From NCBI GenBank assembly GCA_022113835.1, contig JAILWY010000004.1, forward strand, positions 7,629,501 to 7,693,500: a stretch of 64,000 nt of DNA, in the 5' to 3' direction. Origin of the DNA: Atopsyche davidsoni (lineage: Eukaryota; Arthropoda; Insecta; Trichoptera; Hydrobiosidae). The position numbers and the translations under genes are program-made. Positions 34,226 to 47,270 of the stretch are shown here, piece by piece. The number at the start of each line of letters is the position of its first letter. The stretch's first letter is position 1. Under the pieces are notes generated by a model. That model saw only the letters and a program-made list of their open reading frames with translations, searched no databases and was not told where the DNA came from.

Positions 34226-37200
34226 CGATTGCAGTATTTTAACCATTTAATTTGTTGAAAATCTTATTAATCTTAGATTTTTAAATAAAACTAAATCAGT
34301 TTTTTAAATCCTTTTAATATGTATTTTCCCTTAAAATAATTATTTCTTTGATTCTTTGATACTGTCGTCACGCCTATTTTCACGGTCGGTGAATCCGTGT
34401 TGAAGATTTGAGAGGTGGGTTGTCGGGTCCGTCTGTAGTGATGGCAACGATTTTCTGCTAACATTACTTGCGCACAAAGATCTTATGATTTGAATTGTAA
34501 CTAAAACCCGCTCACCCACTCTGTAACTGTACGGACCTTTATTATAATTTAAACGCGCTAACGTTACCTTCCAACGGATACTCAATGCTCACTGGCGAGC
34601 GTCCGCACAATTTTTACACTTTAAATTCAATAATAATGCCTTCTGTTGATAGACAACTTCCTAAGCCATAAAATCACTTGACATCCGATACAATACCAAT
34701 CAATAATTTTTAATCCATCCGCGAATTGACACATAACATACAGACAAACTCACGATTTAATTTACTTATTCGGCTTTTGATCGGGGTTTAGTGTTAGGTA
34801 AACGAATCTCAAAATAAAGGCACATACAGGTTGTAAGCCTTCCACTAGACACAGAAACGTCGAGGGATACAATACATGCTTTGACCTACATTTTCTTCTG
34901 AAGGTGACACGTATGAAGATAATTATATAAGATTGACGAAACCTTTGATTGTTGATGAGACAAACATACGAGGTTATCACACGTCAAGAATAAGAATGCC
35001 CAAAATGATAATTATTCGTATTTAATTATATGTATGTATATTATTGATTAATAGTCAAAATCAGATCATGGACAGACTGCGCGAAATAATTCAATTCAGA
35101 AAGTCATTAGCAAGAAAGCGTAGCGTAAATATAAGTTTTTAACTTTAAATAACAGCGTAGATAATCAGCCATTATTTTTTTATCACAAGGTGAGTAAAGG
35201 GCATTCTCATAGTGTTACCGATAAAGCTTAACGTGTTATTTTTTCCTAATCATCAATAAATCAGCAATTAGACTTATAATTTCGACCAAAGTTTACGTGA
35301 TTTTATACATATGAAAGTCGATCGGCCATAAAAAGAAAAAACTATTTTCAAAAAAATATATGCAAAATCGATAAAGCCAATTATTTAATATCAACACAGT
35401 TATCTATTTATTTATAATTCACTACAACAATATCTTAAAAAGAAACAGTAAAAATGGTGATGATTGTTGAGGCATGAAATCCTCTGACTATTGACTGTTT
35501 TGTTATTTTAAATAACATGAATTTTTACAAAATAAACATTAAAACTCTCGACAAGCGCGATACATAATATGAATTTTCAAAAGATCGTAAATCGTCCGCA
35601 CGCTTCAATTAGTGGAATATTTACCAGGTATTTTCAAAGGACTAATTTTGTTCAATAATTCAAAATGTCTCTCGATTGTGAAGTACGCATAGAGCCGCAA
35701 GTATTAAATTTACATTTTGCGAACAATGCCCGCGGAGACAGAGCGGTTTATTTTCAATAAATAATTCAAAGACATCATAAATTTAGATTTATATTAATCA
35801 GAGCGCCGGCGATAAAAGCGCCACGTGAAAATACCAATATTCAATTGATTATTTAATTGGGGAAATTATTTGATTATTAATTGCCAAAAGCTGGCTGCTG
35901 AGTAACGTATACAAATAAAAACAAGTGATTTAATTGACAATAATTAAAAAAATATATACTGGCAAATTTAAGAACATACAGATTCAATAACCTTTTAATT
36001 ATTTTATAAAAACATTGACACTTTCGCGTTAGATTCGGTGGATAATATCTGAAAGTGATAATGACTTGGCATTTAGTTATAGTGATAAGTACATTAGGTT
36101 AACGACCACAACATTGCGATTTCAAAGCCAACTTCAAAGGGTTGGAGATTCTCCATGAAAAAGTTTTCAATGATGTACCAATGTACAATAATGAAAATTC
36201 AATGCCTGATACAGTCTTACTGACGTCTCGCCCCTTCGAATCGTTCACTTATCCATCTGATATTTGCGACATTTTAATGTTGCAGACTAATGAGAATTGT
36301 TGACTCTCTGTTTCAATTGCCAGAGCCTTGATATCTCCAACTCTTGAAACTAAAATGACAAACCAAAAACTCCGAATTTCATTCCAATTATATTCACACG
36401 CCATTCAAAAATAACAGCTGTAATATACAACTTTAAAAAAAAACCAAACCTAACAAGCGTGAAGCGAAAAGTGCGGAAACGTGGAAAGAATCCCTTGGAG
36501 GTCTCCTTATAAATTTTATTTCAGCATAATTAATGGCACTGCAACTGAAAGCGGCCAGGGTGCGAAATCAACGCCTCGCCAGACCCACCGCCTCATGCCT
36601 GAGCGGAGTTTATGGAGGCCTCTCCATGCAATGTAAAAAAATATATGTAGAAATCTTCGAATGATTTAGTAAGGATACAACCTTGGTTGTACAAGATGGA
36701 TGATCTAATCTTTCGGGTGATTCGAATAAATTTTAAAAGAGACTCCGAGTGCTACTTCGCTTTATTTATCTATGACCTGGTTGTTCTGGGGCAGACCAAA
36801 ATAAATTGGAGGCCCATGAAATGTGGTGCCATCGCAGAATCTTGGAAATACAATGTACGGGTAATAAAACTGATTCGTATATTGAAATCGCTTTTACTAT
36901 AAAAACAAGTACTACAAAAACTGTTTTGAAAAAATAATCCTAGCTGTATCTAACTCAGTCTGCACCAATTTGTATAAATCCAATAGTAAAGGCAATGCCT
37001 ATTAATAACTCAATATCAGTTCAAGAGTCAACCTCAACACAAGTCTTGTATTGGACAAGATAATTAACAAGTTACACTTGTTAATTCTCTTCTTCAACTA
37101 ATACCCGCAGACTTCAGAGTAAATGCCTAACCCAGAAGTTTCGGTTATTGAATATCCAAGCCTGCGTTGCCTTGTTATCATACTCAGTGATTTGCGCCTC

Positions 37201-37335
37201 TAGTTAGATTAATGTACCTCACGTTTCGGTAAGAAATAATCTTATAACTTTAAAAAAATCAATTTGAAATCGCGCCATTATATACATATATGGGTACATC
37301 AAAAATAAATTACACTAATTATATTAAATAATTAA

Positions 37336-37412
37336 TATTTTTGACAGAGAGTACTTGGTGGAATTCCAGTTGAATATTTTAAATAAAATACTTGAGTGAT
37401 TTTTCCACATGT
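37336..37412 (-). repeat. Dispersed foldback-arm plus GGAATTCCAC module
   Basis: On the minus strand this reads GTGGAAAAATCACTCAAG, then TATTTTATTTAAAATATTC, then GGAATTCCACCAAGTACTC and TCTGTC. It matches 10628-10700 nearly base for base apart from short indels. The hammerhead-like inner part of the arm is absent, so the copy is truncated. Confidence 0.75.
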
Positions 37413-40400
37413 TTTAATATCCACAAATTATATTATAATGAGGCCTGAACACTTAAATCAGCAACAATGCGAAAAATCAAGGTATTTGAAATGTGGCTTA
37501 AAATATCGTAGGTTGACCGAGTCGCAAATTAGAGAATCTTGCACAGAATTCACAAAGTAAGAGAACTCTTGACTACTCAAGGTATCGTATTTCGGTAATA
37601 TTTTTATAAATAGTAAATAATGCCAGGGAAAACGTGGATGCGGAAACTACGCCAGTGAATTGAAATCGGGAGTACAGTGTGATTAGTAAGACTGGCTTTG
37701 GGTAAACATATGTTCAGTAAAAATAGTCACAAACCTTCTCCGAGGATAAACATTTTGGCGAGCGTTCATGTGTGTGCTTGTGTAATGATTTAGTCGAAAT
37801 AAAAAGAAAACACCTAAAGAGGCCGGACTTTGAGAGAGGCCGAGATTCGCAAGCGATTTCAAACGCAACAAAGAAAAGTCCAACCATTGTCGAGAAGATG
37901 TCGAGCTGGCCGAAACAAATCTATAGTAAGTAGTTTGCCCTGGCGTCAGCATTTTAATTTAGCTCCAGAGAGCGCCGCGGCATTTTTAACGCTTGTTTTT
38001 CCCCAAAATTCGGGAGGGGGGGGGCGATACCATTTTTCACCCCATTGATTATTCCGCCGCGGCTTTTTCGCTGAATAAATAAATAAATCGGGTTTCCGAT
38101 TAAACGCGGCCCGCATGCCTGAAGCGCACCCCCGCCCGCGCTTAATTGCCATTCTGGCGATTCCAACTTCGGCCGTATGGAAGATCGCCCGATATTGAAG
38201 GCACGCCGACTGCCTTTTCTTTTCATTTCTCGGATACTTGAATACTATGACAAATTTACAAAAAAAACAAAAAAAACAAAAAAAACAGCCCACCACATAC
38301 GCGGCCTAAAAACGTGCCACTTAAAAAGTTGATATAAACATACACATTTGGATATCGTGTCGCTTTGAGAGCTCGGTTTTTCAAGGTTTCTGGTCAAATT
38401 AAAGAAAATTATATATCGGGTATAAGTTATTTACTGTTTTGAGAATAAAGAAAATTTGTCACATATATGCGGTAATGCAGAGTTTTATTATATAAGATAG
38501 TAAAACTTAAAGTAACACGCTCTCAAGCGTTTATAAGAATTATAAGATAATGACATATGTAAATAATTTTAGTGAATATAAATAATACACTGCCATATTC
38601 CAATTTTAATAAATTTATAAACCAATCAGTTAATTTCAAATGACACCAAATAACTATTTATTTTATTAAATTATCAAAAAAATTTTAAACGATGTTAATG
38701 TTAGAATGTGATACTTTTAGGAAAAAGCTATCATAAATCATAGAGCAAGAGAAGCAATAAAAGGAAGGATATGTAAATTATAAAAAAGGTATAAGAAGTG
38801 TCCACTTCGAGGTTTGTTCAAAAGTTTATATGGCACTACTTTGTTTCAGTATTTATTGTTTTATTATGACGATTATATCAGAATCAAGAGGATATAGTGT
38901 TCATTGTTTATTTTTTTCTTTTGAAGACTGCTAATCGTAGAAATGCAAACTAAAACATGGGACAATTAGAAATCCAAAAAAAAGTGTTCGATAAAAAAAT
39001 TTAATCCGATCAACATCGCTAAATGCCGCATTAAATTAACTGGAAATTTGCAAAAAACAAACTGGAAAATTATGAGAGCCCACTGCGGTTACGAGAAACT
39101 AAAATATTAATCAAACTCCAAGCAGCTTTTAATTTTGACTTGTATGAATTAATCAAACATAAGAAAGCAGTGAAAAATTAGTAAACGTGTGTATGAGATA
39201 CTAACTATTATGAAAAACTATTTACTAGTTATATCTTAGCTGTATAACTTAAACTAAAATGTGATAAATAGTATGAATGTAAATATATATTTGTGACATT
39301 AGCACGGGCCACAGATTAAAATGGCAATAAATTAAAACAAACCTTGTCTTAGGAGAAAGTGGCGCATATTCATTAAGCTGATATATTAGATTATGCTTAA
39401 GAGGCCATTTCTTACTTGACCTCCTACTAGCGGACTTCTACGGCACAGTACATTCAGCCTATTTATTATATTCTTTATTAACGCTCAACACGGTACCTGG
39501 GTTAATAAATTTTGATATTTTACCAAGGCCAATCAAAAATGGAAAAATTTGGAAGATGATGAGGCGAAGTTTGAACCATTACATGATAGTTCAATTACCC
39601 TCTACTCGTTATAAATAATGTTTTATTTATTCATTTTTCATAATATTCACATTCATTTGAAATTTCATGAAGCTGTATTTATTCTATAGAATAATATTTT
39701 TTTTGTAACTATGGTAATTCACTACCTTTTCTCGTGCGTTTATTTTTTTAATATTACTAGTATTTAGGACATTTAATGAAACCATGGATTATAAAACGCC
39801 CCCGACTTATGAGATGATTGTGTTAACTATGTGAATAAAATTAAACAATTGAAGCAAAATTAAAAATCTGAAAAAATTTGTGAAACACAATAAAGTTTAC
39901 GATAAGTCAACAGAAACCCTTCACATTTGTCGTAAGTTACATAAAAAGTCTCACATAGAAAAATATATATGTAACCCCACTCTTAAAACCGAAAAATAAT
40001 ATTCTACTGTAAAAAATCTTACACGAAGGAAAAAACGTGATTTAAATATCAAGAGACTAATAAAAATGTATCAGAAAGTAAAACAACAAGCCACAATCGT
40101 CGTCGGGAAAAAAATTATCTCACAAAGAAATAAAGACAAAAAGTCGACCAAAGAATTGTAGAAGAGACGTGAGGCGCCGGAGTATCTGGATAAGTAAAGA
40201 ATAAATGTGGCATCGACAGATAGGGAGCTGCTGAAAAATAGCAATGTTTTCACCTGAAAGTATGTCTGATACATGCGAAAACTCTATCAGTTCCCTATCA
40301 GGACAAGTTCTTCGAAAGTGCATTAATTCATCCATGGACCAGTAGAGATATTACTATAATGTGTTTTGAAAATGTATAAGTATACTAAAGGACGTATTGC

Positions 40401-41926
40401 TTCCCAAAATGTTTATCAAGCACGACGTTATTTACACAGCGTGTTTTATTTTGGATTAGAAATAATGTATGGGAAATCCAAACAATATTCCCGACATTAA
40501 ATCTGGATTTACGCGAGCACATGCTGGGGACTGATAAAATAATCATTTCTAATTGACATTAATTAAATAGGCTCTGAGCTGTCTGAAAATATGACCGTCT
40601 GCTGAACTCTAACAAATAATGGCAGGTGCACAAAACAACAATGGAGTAAGCCGTTTCAATAAGCCTTTTAAAAAACCGTTTGTAAAAAAAAAATTATACC
40701 TAAAAAGACAAGGTTTAAATAGTAAATTTCGATATAAGTAAACTACGAAATCAATTGCAGTTTGATGACATCATTTTATTGGCGACATTAGTGGTCTAAT
40801 TTGTTTTCATTATACATTTAACAAGGCGGTTAAAAAATAAAAATCCAAAATCGAATTAATTTCAAGATTGGCATGTTCTTTAAAAAATATTGTTTTGGTC
40901 TGTTAAAATGTATCTACGTATTTAAAATATGCACGTTAAGATAAATTCTGGTTGCCGAAAATACCAAAACGCTCTTCATTTGTTTCGGTAAAAAAAACCA
41001 TTTAGCAATTCATATTCATTACGAGCGAGTTAAAAGGTATTTTATGGGTTTTCATTTTATATAATGTTTGGAAAGTTATTAGAGTTATGGCAAGGATTAT
41101 GACGTCAATTACGGGAGCAATAAAAAACTGATTCATTCAATTTATAAAAACGATTTACCTCAGACTTTCAAACGAGGTCTCGAAACGAAGATTAAATAGT
41201 TTTGTTTTAAATTCAACAATAAAACAACCATTCAAATTAAAAGCGTATCAGAAATAAAAGTTTTAGAAAAAACATATAACCTTATAAATTCATATATGTG
41301 AATATGAAAAACAAAGTAAAGAATATTTAAAAACGTAATAAAAATTTATAAATAAAAGCTATAAAAAATATAAAGGATTTCATATATTATTTATTTTTTA
41401 CTTTATAAATAATGTAACAAATATAAAATATAAAAGCGTGATTTCAGCATTTTAAATCCACTAAACATTTACACACATCAAAAGCCACTATAATAAAACT
41501 TTTTTATGATAAAAACACAATTTTATTGTAATAACTGTTAAACAAATATACTTACATAAGCAAGGAAGTTCACAAAAAGGTATTTTATTTTTAAAAAATA
41601 CTATCCTATCCGAGTAGAAAAATAAATTAAATAATAATAACATTTATAGAAACATATCATTCTCGAGATTCATCACAAAAGATATGAACGTCCGAAAAGC
41701 GATAGGACACACGAATGTCATAAATTGTCAGCATGATATTTCACATAAAATAAGAGGATCTACAGTAGAAACGGAATTTTTGGAAAAGTAAATATACCGT
41801 ATTACAGCATTAATAAAAAATAATTTTTAGAAAATATAATATAATCTAAATATAAGAAAATAGAAGTATAAAAATAAATTACATCAATGCACACAATCAA
41901 ATTAAAAATAACATAAGAACGTAATG

Positions 41927-42011
41927 ATGATTTTTTTTCCATTTTATAATGGAAAAAAAATCATATATCATATAAAATAAGATTTTAGCTTATGCTAAAA
42001 TCTTATTTTAT
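41927..42011. repeat. Two adjacent long perfect hairpins, both with TTAT loops
   Basis: Hairpin 1 pairs 41927-41943 with 41948-41964 (17 bp). Hairpin 2 pairs 41972-41989 with 41994-42011 (18 bp). Both stems are perfect, both loops are TTAT, and seven bases separate them. The two stems are unrelated in sequence. Confidence 0.92.
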
Positions 42012-45000
42012 CGTGGACAACATAGTACACAAACACATTTTATTACGAATAGCGTTAATAACAAATAGGACGATAAATATGATGTATATATAAATAATAT
42101 CATATATATATATATGTACTTCGAGAAATACAATTTAAAATAGCTTACTGGAACGTGAGTTTGTTACGTGAGAGTTTGTTACGTGGTTTTGGCGTTACGT
42201 CAACTCCAGGACTATAAATACACGAGGGCACATGAGACTATGTACCACCGTCACCACTATTCCACCCCAAGATTTTCTACCCCTAGGCGATGACCTGGCC
42301 TAGATGGCACGGGGCATTGAATCCGCACGATGTGCGAAACGCAGTAAATGTCTCTGCATATGCTCTTACAAGTACTTTTATTTTTTTTTACATTCAAATT
42401 AGTATTTTTGATTGAGAAATTAAAACTAGCTTCCATAGTACTAATAGCTGCTATTGTAGAATAGCTGTTGAAAGTATTTAAAAAAAAGTAGAAAAAATAT
42501 ATATAATATTAAAAAAAAAAAAAAAACTCTTGTATATTATTTTAGATAATAATGACACAAGCCTATGTATATAATTTACAACATTTAAAGTGTACCCTAC
42601 AATAACTAAATTATTACATAACATCAAAAAGAATTATTAAAATGAGTCATGATTGAAATTGTAGAAGAAATTGTTGATAAATCATAAAATCTAGCTGACA
42701 AGAACGCACGGAAGAATAATTATACTAATGCATATTTATACACCCTATTGCTATTTAGATAATACCGTTATTAACACCACAAGTAAAAACAATGGTTTCA
42801 CTTAAATACTATTCTAGTTTTACCGGAAATTTGTCTATTTATTGATGATTTACCCCTAACAATTTTTAGTTTCGTACAACTTTGATAAGAGTCTATTGTC
42901 GGTTCAATTTGACATAATTTTTGTACAATATATAAAAAGTATATTTTCATGAAAATGATACCATCGAAATTCCAGTTTATAAATTGCGAACATCTAGATT
43001 GGAAACTTTGTATATAAATCAAAATAGAATAAATAAAAACAGCAAAAATTCCATGGACTAAATAAGTTTATTTATAGGCAATAAAATAAAACTCGGAATT
43101 TCCTGGAACATCGTTCCCATCTTATGGATCATAACGTGATAATACTAGGCCATTGTGATGACTAAAAAAACCTAAAATATTGATAAAGTCGTATGTGAGG
43201 AAAAAACGGTTATAGGCTTTCCCGTTGACCGCCATCTCGGGTTTGCCATTTTCAGTGAATTTCGGATCAACTTTTCGGCGAATGCGTCCGTCCGGAAATT
43301 ACAATAGCATGGAAACGTACTTGAAAATTACTGAAACGGAAGTAGGAAAATCCCCATTTATAATGGAGAGCCGTGCTTATGAGTTCTGCGGGAACTACCC
43401 CCCGCCTCTGTCGAAATATTGCGCCACTTTGTGACACTGATAAAACGATGGGATTCAGACGACGGAAAGGGCAAAGTGTTTTTGAGATATATACAAATTT
43501 AGCATTGATATCAAATCGCAGGTTCTTAAAATTGCAAAAATACTAAGAAGCATATTTACAAAAACAATTACAGATTCTTCTCCTTCAGAATTACTAAAAT
43601 GCGCTTGTGGCTCAATAGCCATTGATTCAACTAAATTTAAGGTATAAAATTATCTAAGAGGGTAAAACTGGATCAACTTCAATACATAATTAGCAATAAA
43701 ATAGTACATATAAAGCATACTATAGTATATATTCAAACCGGTGGAAAAATCGATAAGCTATCGAATGGCTTACCAATATTGGTAAGCTGTAACATTGGTA
43801 AACAAAAAGCGACTTGCTCTATTAAAATCAGCAGCCAAGGTGAACAATAGCTATCTACGTCCTATTTATACAAAATATCAAACTTTCATACAAAAAAAAT
43901 CCATCACGCGCCCCTTGTTTATCCGCCACTCAGCCTGATCCCGGCTCGATGGCGTCGCTCCGGCGATTTTTCATTATGCTGCAAAAATATGTAAATTTTG
44001 CACATAACACGCGGCGGCCGGTAAAGCCGCCGGGACGGCCGGCGCGTGACGACGAGGTCCGTCCTGCTGGTTTGCGAAAACCACCCCAGGTTTGGTTTTC
44101 ACCAACTACCATAAAAACCATACCTGCTTAACTAAAATACCACTTTTTTCACATTTTCATACAAACACACACCTAAAAAAGTAACTGTGTTCAACTTTAA
44201 TTGTATTCTCCACGAGTAGAGAGACTATCGGATTGAACGTCCCATATCATGATGTGGTTAGTAAAAAATATATAAATATAGCGCCAGTTTCGGCGAATGC
44301 TTTTTAATTGTCCAATTTTGTGCCTCAGTGCATTTCGATTTTTTTTAATAAGGGTCACCAACCATTTAAGTGTGGCAATTTATAAGAAACCAACTCTTAA
44401 TCTATGATCGCCCGCCAAAACCCAGGAGAAGATTTCCATTCTGGTAGATTTGTAATTTGTAAACTGAATTTCATCCCAGCATCATTGAATATGTCATTTA
44501 ATATTTAAACAACCAAAAAAATAACTTATTTATGAAGTGGAAACGCTCAATGTACATTTGTAATAATATATTTTTTTATGAATTAACTATTAAACATCGC
44601 TGAAAAGCTGTAAAATCAAAGTATAAAACAACCTTTTTAAATTCATTTCGTACTTGTTGGCGGCAGTCAACGCAAAAAAACTAACAAAAAAAAAAAAAAA
44701 CATCCTTGATGGAGGCGAAAAACTTTCAACACTCTCCGCCATTGTGGCTAATGGATTCGGTGGAGAGATGAAAAAAACTGCAGGAAGTCGCCTGAAGTCG
44801 GCCGATAGATGACGACGCGTCGGGAATTCGCCAAAATGAAAACTAAAAAAAAATTCTTACGATTGAACTGTCGATCTCACTTTTCAAGGTTTTAAAAATT
44901 CAAACTCAATGCTATCAAGACTATACATACATAAAAAATCTTATAAATATAATAATAATAATAAAAAAAATTGCTGACTGTATTTTGCTTAATACTAGAG

Positions 45001-47232
45001 AATTGTAAAGAACGTTTAATAAAATTGCATTCTGAAAGTTCCTACTTCTCTTATGATTGTATTTGGTTTTTAGAAATACATTGGATCCGTAAGTAATTAT
45101 GCTAATGTTTTTGATATAATAGAATCATAAATTGTCATTTAAAATGAATGCATAGTTTACAATGTACATTGGTATAACATTATTTACCTGAATCAGTAAC
45201 TCGAGTAAAGTAGATTATTTCTTTAGTACATAATTCTTGTTAATTGTTATATTGTTATAACTCTATTCTCATACATCAAATAAGAATTTTTTATAAATAT
45301 TCCAAAAAGTAAAATATTTATATTGACGCAAAGCTTAATATATTTGATACCTCGAAACGACAATATAAACAAGAATTTAACTTTTAAAAAATATTGTGAA
45401 TATTATTTGAAGGCAATTTATTAAATATTCAAAAAAAACAATGCAACGCAAAGTAAAGCTGCACGAATGCAAAATATTCAGACGGCCAAAGAATGTCTGG
45501 AGCCGATGCGGCCATTACAGTTATTCTAATAAAAGATTACCGCCAGACTTGAAAGAGTACACGAGAGAGTAAATTATAAAGTCAGTTAAAATGCACTCCG
45601 AGAGAAACGCCGAGAGGTAAACTTGCCCGGCCATTCGAGAAGCGAGACGATCTCGCAACCGGAGGAAACGTCCAAGTTTTCTAATCGAATATTTCAACAA
45701 GGCCCCATGCCTGCAGACGTACTCAACGATGCTCATAATAATACTATGCACTGGGGAAAATTCTGTTATATCCAACTGCTTTTCAGGCTACCCCAAATTA
45801 TTTTATCACAAATATGACGATTAAAATAAAGCCTACGATCGTTAAGATATTCAATGTTAATGTGTGAATACAAATTCATATTAGATTATTTGAGTTAATT
45901 GATTGATTTACGGCCGATGATGGTTGTAGTAATAAAGTTATTATTTGGCATGTCTGGGTACGGCATACATCACTAGATTTTGCAGATTAATTAGTCAACA
46001 ATTTTCTGATTAACAAAACAACCGACAGATGAAATTAATTTAATATTTTAATATATTCTATTTGTATTTAAGCGTTTTTTCGTTTGTATATAGTATTGTA
46101 ATAATTAGCACCGTTGACAATAAGGTTTATAGGATAAATCCGAGTAAATTTCTCAGTCTCGAATAAATTATAAATTACAAAAACTCACATCGCTTCCAAC
46201 ACAGCCTCAACTGCCTCTAATTATAATATACATAATGATAAAAGTACCTTTGTATTTTGTCTTCACTTTGAGTTTATTAAAATTATTTGCATTACTAGTT
46301 TCGAACCAATACACTGGATCATCATCAGCTCTAATTGTTTTATACCGCTTGTTTGCTTTTTTGATAAAGTAAAATATTTCAAATCTACCTTTACTACCTT
46401 GCAAATAAATCAATATCATTGCAAGTGTTTAAAAAATGCTTGACTGATGATAATAAAAAAACGAATGCAGCGTTTTTTTTTTTCTGTCTCTGTCTCTTCC
46501 AGCAGAGGTTTTATTTCCGTTCCCGAGTTCAATATGGCAAGGTCTGGACTGAAAAACTTTAAGCTGAAGTTTTCAGGGCATATTGCGCGGCGCTGGGGCC
46601 GCTACAGTTGGTCTCGAGAAATTTATTTGTTTTGCGGACTCCGGGGTATATTATGTCGAGGGACTCCGCTTACCTTGAGTCGGTGTATTAATCCAACTAC
46701 TTTTGCAGGACTTATTTTGTACCTTCTGATATTTTATTCAAATTTTAACAAAACGTACATAAGACGTTGTGCTTAAGCTATGACTCGGATATTTCGGAAT
46801 TTCGTATTTGGTTCGTTACTACCAAAAATAAATGGGAGAAATAAGTTTGGAAACTTGTTCAAATATTAGAAAAATAACTATTTGCGATATCAGTTATCAT
46901 ACACTGACACAATAGGAGTCTTGCTACATTGTACAGCAGCAGCTCTTTTTGCTTTACGATATTACTTGTTATTTTGTTTGTACACGTGTAAGACGTATTA
47001 AATTTTGCGGAAAACAACGTAATAATTTTGATATAACAGCCATGTTTGTTTGTTTATTTTTCAATTCTGTTCCCTAAAAATGATTTAACAAAACAAATAA
47101 ATTAAAAATAGCACACATCTATTGGCTAAGGCTTACCATCCTACAAAACTATTTACATACTATATTACAATGAATGCTGTTTATTTTTTAAAATAAATAT
47201 ACGTTTTAGGGCAGAATATATCGACACTGAGT

Positions 47233-47236
<4 letters not shown>

Positions 47237-47267
<31 letters not shown>
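47237..47267 (+). repeat. 31-base poly-A tract followed by G-rich run
   Basis: An uninterrupted run of 31 A is followed by GGGGGGTGGGGG. It could be a retroposon tail, but no recognisable body precedes it. Confidence 0.95.

Positions 47268-47270
<3 letters not shown>

Larger units (their letters stand above)
33791..41926. other. AT-rich DNA with GC islands, no gene recognised
   Basis: Contains the CRE cluster, the module copy at 37336 and an (A8C)n tract near 38258-38288. GC-richer islands near 35690-35830, 36440-36620 and 37930-38230 carry homeodomain-type ATTAATTG or TTAATTG words and no convincing coding frame. The part after 38300 is very AT-rich. Confidence 0.5.

Noticed and set aside
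41927..42011. CRISPR-like or bacterial terminator structure
   Set aside because: The hairpin stems are unrelated to each other, there is no repeat-spacer pattern, and the window is clearly eukaryotic.
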